The notes: generated from the letters alone by a model not told the origin. 64,000 nucleotides of DNA from Ascoidea rubescens DSM 1968 (GCF_001661345.1 NW_017962929.1:1-64000); one strand, 5' to 3'; counted from the first letter of the stretch, positions 21,497 through 31,767 are shown. Program-made: numbers and translations.

Positions 21497-23611
21497 ATGA
21501 ATCCAGCTTCCTCCACTTCGGATATCCTCGATGCCTTTAAACTCAACGACACCTTGGATGGCAATAGTAAGAAGAGAAAGCTCCCAGTTGATCCTTTGAA
21601 TCCTCTCCCTTCTAAGCAAAAACTCTCCGGCTTGAACAGAGAGTTATACAGCTTGCTAGGTCCCAACACACCCTCCATCCAACTTAATAAAACCAACACT
21701 ATCACTGACCAGAAGAAACTTCAGGAATTCAAAGTGTCCCATTGGGTCAGATTACCATTCAAAAACAACTCAAGACTAATTCTTTCTAATAATGAAAATG
21801 ATAGAAATCTTTCTTTGTTAAAGCACTGGGTTAAAAATCCATTGAACCACCAGGAAATTGAAGAATCATATCCTTTTGAGAAATATAATGTTTCTTTGAG
21901 GATACCTACTTTTGATCGAAAGATTTACGATCAATTTATTGAGTCTGATGATGAATCAAATCAATCTAATACCTGGTCTTACGAAGAAACTCAATATTTA
22001 TTTGATATATGCAAATTATATGATTTAAAGTGGGTTATTATAAAAGACCGTTATGATTTTGTTTCAAACATAGATGAGCTATCGGATATTGATGAAGATG
22101 ATCAAGCTGGTGCTAATACAAATCTGGCGAAAAATGGCGAAATCACTGAAAAAATAACAGAACTTTCAAACAATCAAAATCAAAATCAAGATCAAGATCA
22201 AAAAAATAACACTAGTGAAAAAAACTTGAATAATGAAGTTGAATCACAGGTGAAAATTAAAAAGGAAGACATTCCAAATATTGTTCCAAGTAATAACAAA
22301 ATTAAAACTTCTAAAAATTTCTCGGATAAGAAAAATCTAGTATTTCATCGGAAAGCAAGGTTGATAGAAGATTTGAAAGAGAGGTTCTATCATGTTTCAA
22401 AACAAATTTTATTGAAAACTGATGAAAACCTTGATATTTATTATAATCCTGATGATAAGAAAAACTTGATTCAATCTTTATCAAATTTTGATAGAAACAA
22501 CGAAATTAATAGAAAGCTTTATCTTGAAAGGTTACTAAACAGAAATCCTGCTGAAATCGCTGAAGAAGAAAGTTTGATTATTGAAGCTAAAAAATATGAA
22601 CAAAACTCCAAAAAGATTATGATTGAAAGAGCTCAATTATTGCAGTTGTTAGATACGCCAAAAGCAAATGGTAATATTAACGCTTATAAAAACTCTGCTG
22701 GTTTAACTCTGTTATATAATCAGTTTATGGCTTCAAACACTAATAATGGCTCTAATGGCAATGGTAATTTGAGTAATGTTAATGGGAATAGTAATAGCAA
22801 TAGCAATAGCAATAGCTCAAATGGCAATGCAAATGGTAGCAGTATCAATGTAATTAATACTGTTAACGGTAACGGTAATGGTAATGGCAATGCAAATGGA
22901 AGTGGAAGTAGAAGTGGCAGGAATGGAAATAACTCAAATAATAGTTCATCTGCTACCACACCAAGCAACGTTAATAGGATTATTAAATCAGGACTGAATA
23001 CGCCAATTTTGGAAAACAAAAATCTTTCGAGAAAGCGGAAGGATGGTAATTCAACAAAAATTAAAAATGAAAATACGAATAAATCTTCTGAATCTAAAGG
23101 AATGAATAATAGTGGAAATCCAAAGAATAATAATGATAGTAAGAATAAGAATGGAAATAGTAATAATATTAATAGAAATAATAGTAACAACAATGAAAAT
23201 AAAAACGAGAATATTAAAAATAATATCAGAAGTTCAATACCAGCGGATTATCAGCAAGTCAACCAAAATGGAGTCGATTTGAATGATCCAATATCAAGAT
23301 TATTAGCAAAACATTTGTCAGTAAAAGATCAAGCGATGTACGGGATTAAGTATCATGGAGCAACAGAAAAACTATCGATAAGCGCAGCACATTTGAGGTC
23401 ATCGAGGATAGCAACATATAAGACTACGTTGTTGGGCAAAATCAACGCTACGTTAACAGAGTTGGGAATTGCGCTAAAACCCTGTATGCCTACGAGTTCT
23501 GTGATTGAAAATTTTGATTTATTGAATAAGAATATTACATTATTATTGGAGGCGAAAAAACAATGTGATAAATTGGAAGCGGATGTGAAGGCAATTCGGA
23601 ATTCTAAGTAG
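21497..23611 (+). CDS. SWC4: Swc4/Eaf2-like subunit of SWR1 and NuA4 complexes (DMAP1 family)
   Basis: 704 residues from the ATG at 21497; an in-frame ATG at 21470 would add nine residues. I prefer 21497 because MNPASSTSDILDAF resembles the Swc4 start. Conserved parts: LNRELYSLLGPNTPSI, HWVRLPFKN, HWVKN, YPFEKYN, then the SANT-like segment TWSYEETQYLFDICKLYDLK (about residues 160-180) continuing WVIIKDRYDF. LIEDLKERFYHV and an Asn/Gly/Ser-rich stretch (about 22735-23215, many AATGGT-like units) follow. The end is the C-terminal homology block, with DPISRLLAKHL and LGIALKPCMPT. The protein deposits H2A.Z (SWR1-C) and acetylates H4 (NuA4) in the nucleus. The Asn-rich region is much expanded relative to the 476-residue S. 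cerevisiae protein. Confidence 0.92.
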   Translation: MNPASSTSDILDAFKLNDTLDGNSKKRKLPVDPLNPLPSKQKLSGLNRELYSLLGPNTPSIQLNKTNTITDQKKLQEFKVSHWVRLPFKNNSRLILSNNENDRNLSLLKHWVKNPLNHQEIEESYPFEKYNVSLRIPTFDRKIYDQFIESDDESNQSNTWSYEETQYLFDICKLYDLKWVIIKDRYDFVSNIDELSDIDEDDQAGANTNLAKNGEITEKITELSNNQNQNQDQDQKNNTSEKNLNNEVESQVKIKKEDIPNIVPSNNKIKTSKNFSDKKNLVFHRKARLIEDLKERFYHVSKQILLKTDENLDIYYNPDDKKNLIQSLSNFDRNNEINRKLYLERLLNRNPAEIAEEESLIIEAKKYEQNSKKIMIERAQLLQLLDTPKANGNINAYKNSAGLTLLYNQFMASNTNNGSNGNGNLSNVNGNSNSNSNSNSSNGNANGSSINVINTVNGNGNGNGNANGSGSRSGRNGNNSNNSSSATTPSNVNRIIKSGLNTPILENKNLSRKRKDGNSTKIKNENTNKSSESKGMNNSGNPKNNNDSKNKNGNSNNINRNNSNNNENKNENIKNNIRSSIPADYQQVNQNGVDLNDPISRLLAKHLSVKDQAMYGIKYHGATEKLSISAAHLRSSRIATYKTTLLGKINATLTELGIALKPCMPTSSVIENFDLLNKNITLLLEAKKQCDKLEADVKAIRNSK

Positions 23612-23621
23612 AATTGAAGTG

Positions 23622-23664
23622 ATTATTGATAGTGATAGTGATAGTGATAGTGATGATGATGACT
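23622..23664. repeat. GATAGT/GATGAT microsatellite
   Basis: About 40 bases of GATAGT hexamers ending in GAT triplets, just after the SWC4 stop codon, in its 3' UTR. Confidence 0.8.
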
Positions 23665-23791
23665 GAGTGTTTATTTGTAGTATGTTGAATGGAGTAAAAG
23701 AGAAATGAAAGGAAAGGAAAGAAATAAAATAAAACCAATGGATATATATATCTGCATATTGTAATATATACTAATAATAAGAAAAAGTAAA

Positions 23792-24799
23792 TTAAAAAAT
23801 CGAGTTAACAAGATTGCTACCTATGGTTGCACCAGCACCAAAAATAGCAGCGTTACCTAATTTGGAACCGAATTTTTTAACAGATTCAGGAACAGGTTTA
23901 TCAGTCTGTTCTTGTTGTTGTTGATCGACAACTACTGCACCATTTTGTGGTTGACCATAGACAACAGGAGCAAGAGGTTGTTGTTGAGGATAGTATGGTT
24001 GTTGAGACTGGGGTTGGGCTTGAACAGGGGGGTAAGGTGGAGATGGATAAGAATAAGAGGGAGGTTGTTGTTGAGTGCTGGTTCTGTTATCAGGGAATTT
24101 TTCAGAAATCTTTTGAGTTAATTTTTCAGTTGACTTTTCGAAAAAGCTTTTGTGTTGAGATACTGAAAGAGGTTCAGGTTGGTGGTAACGAGATTGTTGC
24201 TGGTTTTGGGGTTGTAGGTGTGCAGGTGGAGGTATTCTTTTAACGTAGTTTGATGGGAACATACCAAGTTTATCATTGTTCTTAGTGATGTTTTTACCCT
24301 TCCACCAGTCGTTGGAAACAAAGTCAGAGATTTGAATGATGTCACCTGCTTTCAAATCAATATCAGAAGGTTCCTGTGGTGAGTAGTCATAAAGAGCTTC
24401 ACAATAATCTAAGGGAGAATTTGAGGTATAGATTTCAGGTATTGGGGTAGTTGTCGTATTAGGAGTAGTGTTAGATGTAGGATTGTTAGTGTTGTCATTG
24501 AGTGAGAATGCAGAGACTTGTTTATTCAAGACATCGATTGAGGAAGTAGACGAGGTTACCGGAGGTTGTTGAAGAGTAGGCTGTTGGAAAGTAGGCTGTT
24601 GGAGAGTAGGTTGAGATGGAGAACTTCCAGCTGGAACATAGTCTGCATAGTCAGCAGCAGACATGCCAACTTTGTAACGATCAGGCAAGGTTTTGATGAA
24701 ATGGTCGTAGAGCCTCTGGGTAATGATGCCAGACTCCTGAAGGAACTCTAGCTCGGTCTTGATGGTTGTCAAGGAACGGTTGTAGATAGCAGACGACAT
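23792..24799 (-). CDS. LSB1: SH3 protein of the Lsb1/Pin3 family
   Basis: 335 residues. The N-terminus MSSAIYNRSLTTIKTELEFL matches the Lsb1/Pin3 opening. A Gln/Pro linker leads to an SH3 domain (about residues 133-192), with ALYDYSPQEPSDIDLKAGD, WWKGKN and MFPSNYVKRI. A Pro/Gln-rich middle follows, then the family's C-terminal KKFGSKLGNAAIFGAGATIG. In S. cerevisiae Lsb1 and Pin3/Lsb2 bind Las17 (WASP), regulate actin patches and influence prion formation. Here one gene is longer than the 215-241 residues of those paralogues because of the Pro/Gln insert. Which paralogue it represents cannot be told; it probably predates their duplication. Confidence 0.9.
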   Translation of the reverse strand: MSSAIYNRSLTTIKTELEFLQESGIITQRLYDHFIKTLPDRYKVGMSAADYADYVPAGSSPSQPTLQQPTFQQPTLQQPPVTSSTSSIDVLNKQVSAFSLNDNTNNPTSNTTPNTTTTPIPEIYTSNSPLDYCEALYDYSPQEPSDIDLKAGDIIQISDFVSNDWWKGKNITKNNDKLGMFPSNYVKRIPPPAHLQPQNQQQSRYHQPEPLSVSQHKSFFEKSTEKLTQKISEKFPDNRTSTQQQPPSYSYPSPPYPPVQAQPQSQQPYYPQQQPLAPVVYGQPQNGAVVVDQQQQEQTDKPVPESVKKFGSKLGNAAIFGAGATIGSNLVNSIF

Positions 24800-25627
24800 T
24801 GTGTAGAATCCAATATCCAGGACAATGAAAATATGTGTGGTGAGGAAGGTGGATTAGATGGATTAGATGAATGGAAAGGCAGAAGAGAAGGTGAATCAGA
24901 AGCGCGCTGGAACGTGGGTGAAGAGCAACCAAAAAAGAAGCGTCCCAAAGAGGAAGCACACGACTGAAAGACGCAAAGACCACTCCAGCGGGTGCTTTGA
25001 TTTGCATACCCCGTGCCGGCACCCGCGCTTTGGCGCGTGATTTTTGGACTTTCGTTTGAGCTGGAGGAGGTGCTGGAGATGCTGAAGCCGTTGGAGGTGC
25101 TCCATATTCTGCTCGCTCTGCTCGTTCTGCTTCCCCTGCTTCTTCTGCGCTCTATTTCCTGGCACTGCGAACACCCCACCAAGTGCAGTTATTATCTCCC
25201 TCAGTCTTTATGTTTCAATCAACTTTTTGTGGAGAGTATTGGACTTGCTTTTTGCACTGGTGATTTGGGTCTTTAAAACTCCGAATAAATGAATATTTGT
25301 AAAGTTAATTTCCATAAGGACTTTCCCAACTAATTATTCTCCTTTTGTTCACATCACTTACAGTGTTCCCACTGTCTGTTTTTCCTCTGAATTGACATGT
25401 TTTCTGAGGGATAGTACAATTCTCAATTGTATTTAAATGCTCCTAATGCCCAGCTTGTTTTCCCCAGTCTCTCTTTTTCTTTTAACACACATTTAATAGC
25501 TCCCACTCTTGTTTTGTTTTGTTTTATTAAAACAATTTCATTTAATTTCATTTAATTTCATTTAATTCCTCTTATTCCTTCTCAATTAACTCTCTCTCCC
25601 TCTTTTTTTTTTCTTCTCTTGTCCAAA
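24800..25627. promoter_or_regulatory. Divergent promoter region LSB1 / alcohol dehydrogenase
   Basis: 828 bases between start codons. About 24890-25190 is GC-rich and has overlapping open frames on both strands with no plausible homology. 25320-25620 is pyrimidine-rich on the + strand, with ATTTCATTTA tandem units at about 25530-25567 and a T/C tract ending just before the ATG, as in strongly expressed yeast genes. Confidence 0.5.
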
Positions 25628-26707
25628 ATGATGAAAGCTTTGGTTTATGGCGGCCCAGGCCTCAAAGCCTGGAAATCGGTCCCAATCCCCACAATTTTGA
25701 AAGCAACTGATGCTATTGTTAAAATAACCTCAACTACTATTTGCGGTACTGATTTACATATCTTGAAGGGTGATGTCCCTGAAGTAACACCTGGTAGAAT
25801 CTTGGGTCATGAAGCAATTGGTATTGTCGAGAAAATTGGTCAAAATATTCAAAATTTCAAAAACGGTCAAAGAGTTATCGTATCCTGTATAACCTCCTGT
25901 GGTACTTGTAACTATTGTAAAAAAAACATCCAAGCTCACTGCAACGATGGTGGATGGGTTCTCGGTAACCTAATCGATGGTACTCAAGCTGAATATGTCA
26001 GAATTCCCCATGCTGACTATTCCCTAATAAACGCCCCAAAGAACTTATCCGATGATCAATTATTAATGTTAAGTGATGCTCTACCTACTGGTAATGAGGT
26101 TGGCGCCATTAGTGCTAAAATTCAAAAAGACGATATTGTTGCCATCATCGGTTGTGGTCCAATTGGTATGGCTACTCTTTTGGCTGCCAAAGTTTACAAC
26201 CCTCTTGCAATTATAATGATCGATATGGATGATGCTCGTTTAGATCTAGCCAAATCCTCCTTTGGTGCAACCCACTCAATCAACCCTTCAAAGATCTCCG
26301 GTTCTTTACTTGATGAAATCAACAAAATTACTGCTGAATTTGCTGATAAGAGAAAAGGCATCAAGCCAGGTGTTGATGCTGCAATCGAATGTGTAGGTAT
26401 TCCCAAAACCTTTGATATGTGTCAAGAAATCATTGCTCCAGGTGGAAGAATTGCTAACGTCGGTGTGCATGGCTCAAAAGTTGATTTGCAACTACAAGAT
26501 TTGTGGATCAAAAACATCAACATTTCAACTGGCTTAGTATCTGCTTACTCAACTACTCAATTGCTAGACGCTATTCAAAACAGCCAAATTGACCCAAGGA
26601 AACTAATCACTCACAGATTCAAACTAGATGAAATTGAAACTGCTTACAGTAAATTCGGAAATGCTGCTGAAGAAAAGTGCATGAAAACTATTTTAAGTGT
26701 TGACTAG
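25628..26707 (+). CDS. Zinc-dependent medium-chain alcohol dehydrogenase, bacterial-like
   Basis: 359 residues from the ATG at 25628 (a second ATG follows at once). Domain order is that of MDR enzymes. The N-terminal catalytic domain has catalytic zinc ligands in TTICGTDLHILKGD and GHEAIG. Structural zinc cysteines lie in CGTCNYCKKNIQAHC, with a Rossmann fold at IIGCGPIGMATLLAA and the acidic end of strand 2 at MIDMDDARLDLAK. Stretches such as VTPGRILGHE, GTQAEYVRIPHADYSL and CQEIIAPGGRIANVGVHG strongly recall bacterial secondary alcohol dehydrogenases rather than yeast Adh1 or Bdh1. Expected reaction: reversible NAD(P)-linked oxidation of an alcohol; substrate unknown. The many C-ending codons suggest strong expression. 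Acquisition from bacteria is an inference. Confidence 0.88.
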   Translation: MMKALVYGGPGLKAWKSVPIPTILKATDAIVKITSTTICGTDLHILKGDVPEVTPGRILGHEAIGIVEKIGQNIQNFKNGQRVIVSCITSCGTCNYCKKNIQAHCNDGGWVLGNLIDGTQAEYVRIPHADYSLINAPKNLSDDQLLMLSDALPTGNEVGAISAKIQKDDIVAIIGCGPIGMATLLAAKVYNPLAIIMIDMDDARLDLAKSSFGATHSINPSKISGSLLDEINKITAEFADKRKGIKPGVDAAIECVGIPKTFDMCQEIIAPGGRIANVGVHGSKVDLQLQDLWIKNINISTGLVSAYSTTQLLDAIQNSQIDPRKLITHRFKLDEIETAYSKFGNAAEEKCMKTILSVD

Positions 26708-27858
26708 TTTTTCCTCTTTTGTCTTGTCTTATCTTTTATCTTTGATCTTTTATTTTCTATTTATTATTTTTTTTTGTTTATTATTTTTTGTTTTACTTTT
26801 TATTTATTATGTGTTTGACGATTTTTCATTTATGATACATACATTAAATCCTTGAGTTTAATTCACGATTCCAATTTATAATTCCCACTTCATTCTTTTC
26901 TAAACCACGCATGTTTTTCCATTATATATTTACACTCCACTGTCCATTAATGCTACTAAAATCCTGTCTTTTTGTATTTGGTGCTATTTATAATACCCAC
27001 TACTAATAGCATTCACTGATCGCATAACAAGCTCACAATGCTTATTTCAGGTCAAAATACCAAAAAATTGACCTTTCTATAGCTGAACGCCCATTTAAAG
27101 TTAGGTCAAAGGAGACAAAATTGTGCTCAGTTCCAAATATTCCCAAATATTATCCTCTAAATCGCTTCTTGCTGCATTTTACCACCATAATTCTCACTGT
27201 TTCTCTTATCTCAACAATCCTTTTATCTCATTTGGCTTATTTGCCTCATTTTCTCCAATCTTTTTCTAGTCCCCAAACTATTTGAACACTTTCATCCCGT
27301 TTTCATTGGCCGAGAACGTTTTTGTTTTGAAATTTGACTGCTAACGTCTGTTCAGATTTGTTCAATGATCATTCAAACTTATTCAACTATTATTCAACTA
27401 TTATTCAACTATTATTCAATTATTCGTTAATTATTCGTCAATTATCCAACCATTATTTAACTACCATCCACAGTTCCAACGTCTCAACTTGGTATTTGTC
27501 TCTCAACCTTTTGGTCAAAAATAGTAAATCCAATTACTCTTTACAGAAGGCCGCAAATCTTCTTTTTCACTCGAATATTCTTCTCGTTTTGCTTTGTTTT
27601 CCCTTTCGTTTTTTTTTCCTTATAAACAACTTAGTTTCATACCAGTTTAAAATTCTTATTCGTCTTGATAAATTTATAGCTTCTACAACTTTCATAATAT
27701 TTTTCTTTTTCAAATCAATTTCTCTACTTTTTTTTATCTAACTCGAAAAAACTGCTACCTTCGCTTATATTTCACTCCCACTCGCTACAACTACTTTACT
27801 ACTCTTTCAATACCCAACCACTCAAACACTTTACCACATTTGATTAATTTGAAAAAAA
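26708..27858. other. 1.15-kb intergenic region before the GPI protein gene
   Basis: T-rich 3' region of the dehydrogenase gene, then a pyrimidine-rich promoter for the wall protein. Tandem ATTATTCAACT units occur at about 27376-27425. An open frame at 27334-27741 is T-rich, starts with repeats and looks like chance. The leader before 27859 has long C/T tracts. Confidence 0.5.
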
Positions 27859-28932
27859 ATGCTCTTTTCCTCATCTGTTCAAATTGCCTCATCTGCTCTC
27901 TTGATATCCTCTGTCCTTGCTTCTCCTCTCAATCTTTTCAAAAAGGACCCAAGCAAAGACTATGAACAATACTTGGTCAAAAAAGATTCCCGACCTAACG
28001 CCAATACATGGTGGACTCCAACAAGAACCATTTGGTGGTCTCATGGTGATTTAACCAAGTCAGTAGAAGCTCCTTCGGCTCCAGTTTTCAATCCAGAAAC
28101 ATATTCCTATGATTCAAAATGGTATACTCCTGACAGAACTGTTTGGTGGACTCCTGATAGAACTGTCTGGTGGACTCCCGAAACAACGATCTCCGCTTCA
28201 ACTCCAACTTCATCTAACACCAAAACTGATGCTTCGCCAACCACCACAGCGACCACCTCAGTCACAACTTCAACTAGTTCTACTTCAGAGACTTCAGCCA
28301 GTGATGATGATGAAAGTGTTTCAGTAAAAGAAACGACAACTTCTTCTGATTCTGATGCTGATAAATCTACATCTACTCCAGATGATGATAAATCTACATC
28401 TACTCCAGATGATGATAAATCTACTACTGCTTCTGGTTCCAATGAATCTAGCACTACTTCTGCAGCTTCTAGTTCAGATGACTTGGATGAAACTGAGACT
28501 GAGACTGGAACTGGAACTGATTCTGATCCAACTGAAACTGATTCTGATGCAACTGAAACCTCAAATGGCTCAAGAGGAATTACATCAACTCTCAGTGGCT
28601 CTCTTACTGCTAGTGCTACCTCGGTTGCTGAATCTGAATCTGAGTCTGAGTCTGAGTCTCAATCCAGCTCCAGTTCCAGCTCCAGAAGAAGTTCTAGTTC
28701 TTCTGCTAGTTCCTCTTCTAGCAGCTCTGAATCCTCCTCAGTTGCTGCTTCTGATGACGAGACTGAATCGGATACCGATACTGCTTCTGCTTCTGGAACT
28801 GAAACTGAAACATCTTCTTCAGGTTCCAACAAAATTGGACCATATACATACCACGGTTCAAAAGAAAATGCTGCTACTAAAGCATTGGCCACTGCTTTAG
28901 TTCTTTTCACCTTTGGTGTTATTTCTTGTTAA
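27859..28932 (+). CDS. GPI-anchored-type cell wall protein with Trp-Trp motifs
   Basis: 357 residues. A signal peptide covers about residues 1-22 (cut near SVLASP), and KK pairs at 28-29 and 41-42 could be Kex2-like sites. Next is an aromatic module (about residues 50-108) with four units of the form WWTPxRT or a variant; Trp lies at 51, 52, 59, 60, 88, 96, 97, 104 and 105. A Ser/Thr/Asp/Glu-rich stalk (about 110-330) contains two DDDKSTSTP repeats and an ESESES run. The C-terminal hydrophobic tail ALATALVLFTFGVISC, preceded by Ser/Gly/Asn, fits a GPI attachment signal. I know no named family with this Trp module. The overall build is that of a yeast wall mannoprotein or adhesin. Function is unknown. 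Confidence 0.8.
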   Translation: MLFSSSVQIASSALLISSVLASPLNLFKKDPSKDYEQYLVKKDSRPNANTWWTPTRTIWWSHGDLTKSVEAPSAPVFNPETYSYDSKWYTPDRTVWWTPDRTVWWTPETTISASTPTSSNTKTDASPTTTATTSVTTSTSSTSETSASDDDESVSVKETTTSSDSDADKSTSTPDDDKSTSTPDDDKSTTASGSNESSTTSAASSSDDLDETETETGTGTDSDPTETDSDATETSNGSRGITSTLSGSLTASATSVAESESESESESQSSSSSSSRRSSSSSASSSSSSSESSSVAASDDETESDTDTASASGTETETSSSGSNKIGPYTYHGSKENAATKALATALVLFTFGVISC

Positions 28933-29270
28933 GCTTGAATCTCTCTTTGGAACTTATTCGCGTCTTTTTCTACAGTTTTTGTTTTTCTATTTAATTTTCT
29001 TTTAATTTTCTTTTTTTTTACTCCATCATCTTACAAACTCATATAATGTATACTGTTTTTAATAGTTAATGATTAATTTTAAATGTTCTTATTGTAGAAG
29101 TTGCAAATTAGATTTCTTTTTAGTTCCACATGACAATATCAATTTTCTAACTTTGAAACTTTGAAGTTTTGAAATTTTCAAGTTAGGATTGTTTACCAAC
29201 TTTCATCCACATCAAGTCCATCTTAAATCCATCTTTAATTCAGTCACTAACCAAATCAGCTATTTTGATC
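28933..29270. other. Intergenic region between the GPI protein gene and PSY4
   Basis: 338 AT-rich bases: 3' UTR of one gene and promoter of the next, both on the + strand. Nothing else was seen. Confidence 0.4.
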
Positions 29271-30375
29271 ATGATTGATAAAGACTGTAAGTATAATACT
29301 ATTTCTGTTTTTTTTTTCGTTTAAATTCGATTTCTCTTTCAGATATACTAACTTTTATTTGATAGTGGAAACCGCTTTGCTTCAAATAAAAGCACAAAAG
29401 CATTATAATAGTGAAAAGAATCTACCATGGAACATTTTATTATTAAAAATAGAACTGGAATTACCAGCTTTAATAACTCAAAATTTCAATAGACCCTTGA
29501 CAACTTTTATTGAAAATCCTCTTTTGAACGAGCTTGAGCTGATTCAACAAATAATTAATAGAGTTATAGCTTATCTAAAAGACATTTTTTATTATTCTCC
29601 TCCTTTTACAATATTCAGAATCGCCGAATTACTTTTAGAACCAAACAGATATTATTCAAATAGATATCCCGAAAAGTTTTTACGAGGTTTAGAATCTTCA
29701 ATATTTGTCAACTCTTCAATAGATGATTTTCCCAAAATTGAATTCTCAAAACCAAATTTGTTGACAAGATCTAATATAAGTGACAGTAATGATGCAAGAA
29801 AACCATCTGAAGAAATTACAAATTTTCTTCCTCTTGATTTAAAAGACGTAACAAACGATGAGCTACCAAATTTAGTAATGACCAAAATACCTTGGATTAC
29901 GGATAAACATATCAAGGAAATAAACGAAGAAGAGGAAGAAGAGGAAAGATTAAGTAGTGAAGATGAAATACTACATGTTTACGATGAGCATAATAATTAT
30001 TTAGATGATGAAAAAATTTCTTCTGATCCGATCATGGTCAAAAACCCTGAAAGCATAGAAGATATACCAATTGATCACGAAATGATTGAAATCGGATTTT
30101 CTTTAGACGATAGTTTTGGTTTATCTGATTTGACTGGTCTTAAGACCAAAACAAATAATTCCATTGCATCTGAAGATACTTTGCGTGAAATCCAAACTAC
30201 CTCAAAAATAAGAAATACAAATTTAGATAAAAATGATGATGGTTTAACAAACTTAAAAAATTCAACTAATTTAGCTGATTTAACTGATTCAACTGGTTCA
30301 ACATACACAGAAGAGCCAAAAGATAATTTAAAACAAAAATTGGAGGATCAAGAAATGAAAGAAGTTACAAATTAA
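29271..30375 (+). CDS. PSY4: PP4 regulatory subunit 2 homologue (Psy4), spliced
   Basis: Join 29271-29286 and 29366-30375, 341 residues. Exon 1 is 16 bases (MIDKD plus one base). The frame then continues at LETALLQIKAQKHY. The conserved PP4R2 region covers about residues 5-150, with LPWNILLLKIELELPALI, then PPFTIFRIAELLLEP and YPEKFLRGLESSIFV (compare PFTLQR..ELL and KFLRG.EK in the family). The remainder is acidic and probably disordered. Psy4 directs the Pph3-Psy2 phosphatase, which removes phosphate from gamma-H2A and helps cells recover from the DNA-damage checkpoint. S. cerevisiae Psy4 has 441 residues. It is tail to tail with VPS75. Confidence 0.82.
29287..29365 (+). other. Intron of PSY4
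   Basis: 79 bases with the consensus donor GTAAGT, a perfect TACTAAC branch site at 29346-29352, and a GATAG acceptor ending at 29365. The frame is kept (1 base plus 2 bases, a TTG codon). Confidence 0.9.
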
Positions 30376-30507
30376 TATGTAGAAAGTGTTTATTTCTTTT
30401 TATTATTATTGTTGTTTTTCTTTGGTAACTCTTGTATTTTTAAAAGCTTTACTCATTCAAATAACTATAGCTAACTTCATTCAGAATTATTATAGGATAA
30501 AAAATAA

Positions 30508-31465
30508 TTACTTTGTTTTCTGTAATTTAACATATTTTGTCAGTCCATGAGAAACCTCAATAACATCTCTGGGTCTTTTATTTATGTGGGTTTGATGTAT
30601 ATCATTATTTTCAATCTCAGTATCAGTCTCATTTCCCCCATTAAAATCAAATCCACTACTTTCATTGGCATCTAGTTCCAATTCACTTTCGCTGTCATTA
30701 ATTATTTCATCTTGCAAACTATCTTTTTGAGCATCAACATAATATTTAATAGCGTTTAGATAGATATCTTCGGAAAACAACCTTGCTAAATCATCGCCAC
30801 TTTTAAATTCATTTTCTTCATTTTTTCCAGTCCAATCAAAAAATGAAAAAAAACTCAATTTTTTGATTTGAGGAGGTAGGTCATTATAATCTTTTGGCCA
30901 ATCGAATTTTGCAAGTACAGAAGTCAAGATAGATGTTTCTAATTTACTGTTGTTATTGTGGATTTTTGAAGTTTTTTCGACTTTAAAAATTTTCTTAATT
31001 ATTTGAGATTTAAAATTATTATCATTACTAACAAATTCAAACTCAATTGAAAAGTCACCAATATCACTTTGTGGATTATTTAGTACATCCCAATTGATGT
31101 GTAAACGTTTGAGATATTCCAAATATTTTGAATCTTCTGGTCTTATATATTCTTCGAAATCTTCATTTTGTGTTAAAACTGTATACCAAAATTTTTCAAT
31201 ATCAGAAATATACCTCAGACGTTTTTGAAAAAAAGTGGTTAAATTTTTTAGTCTAAATATCTCTGTTTCTTTTTCACATTTTTCCATTAAATCTTCACAT
31301 TCATATAGACCTTTCAACGATCTTATTTTTTGATCTTGAACTCTAAATTGTATGAATTGTAAAATTGGATAAATTGTAGGAATTGCATAATTTGTAAGTA
31401 ATGATCTATTCTACTAGTAGAGTTTTTGGGGGAAAAAAATAAACTTACTGCTCTCTTGAAATCAT
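30508..31465 (-). CDS. VPS75: Vps75-like NAP-family histone chaperone, spliced
   Basis: Proposed join 31465-31449 and 31342-30508 (minus strand), 283 residues. Exon 1 encodes MISRE plus two bases; the ORF of exon 2 has no ATG upstream of conserved sequence (LKGLYECEDL...), which aligns with the Vps75 N-terminus. The helix-dimer region is followed by the NAP globular domain: FWYTVLTQNEDFEEYIRPED, GDFSIEFEFV, then IKKIFKVEK, DWPKDYNDLPPQIKKLS, FDWTG, and GDDLARLFSEDIYLNAIKYY. The acidic tail contains an Asp/Glu cluster and a final basic PKKxK-like patch (NKRPRDV, KLQKTK). Vps75 partners Rtt109 to acetylate H3 (K9, K27) and carries H3-H4 in the nucleus. Length matches the family (264 in S. cerevisiae). 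Confidence 0.88.
31343..31448 (-). other. Intron of VPS75
   Basis: 106 bases on the minus strand. The consensus donor GTAAGT starts at 31448 and the acceptor ATTTAG ends at 31343. The branch site is not a perfect ACTAAC; CTACTAG and ATTACTTAC are candidates. The phase is kept (CA plus A, a CAA codon). Confidence 0.75.
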
Positions 31466-31767
31466 GGCTATCAAACAATTCTACAGATATCTTGAAAGAG
31501 ATTATCGATTGTGAAGAATGGGTTTTGGTTCTGAAGCTGGAGTTTTGAAAAGAAACAAAAAGAAATACTGTGTTATGAGCGCTGAGAAAAACAAAACTGT
31601 TGCAAGTTCAGTTCTCGCTCAGAGAAACAAATTATCGAGATCTACAGCAAAATTAGGTTTTTCAAAGTGTATTACTTATAGAAATAATATTTAATTAGCT
31701 TTGGTAGCGATTTTTCATTTTATCAGAATCAACATTTCAATAATTATATAATTTGGAGTTTGTTCCA
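31466..31767. other. Spacer between VPS75 and metallothionein gene A
   Basis: 302 bases holding the VPS75 promoter and the 3' end of the metallothionein gene. No other gene was seen. Confidence 0.4.

Noticed and set aside
28107-28454. Open frames on both strands inside the GPI protein gene
   Set aside because: Shadows of Ser/Thr/Asp repeats, without starts or homology.
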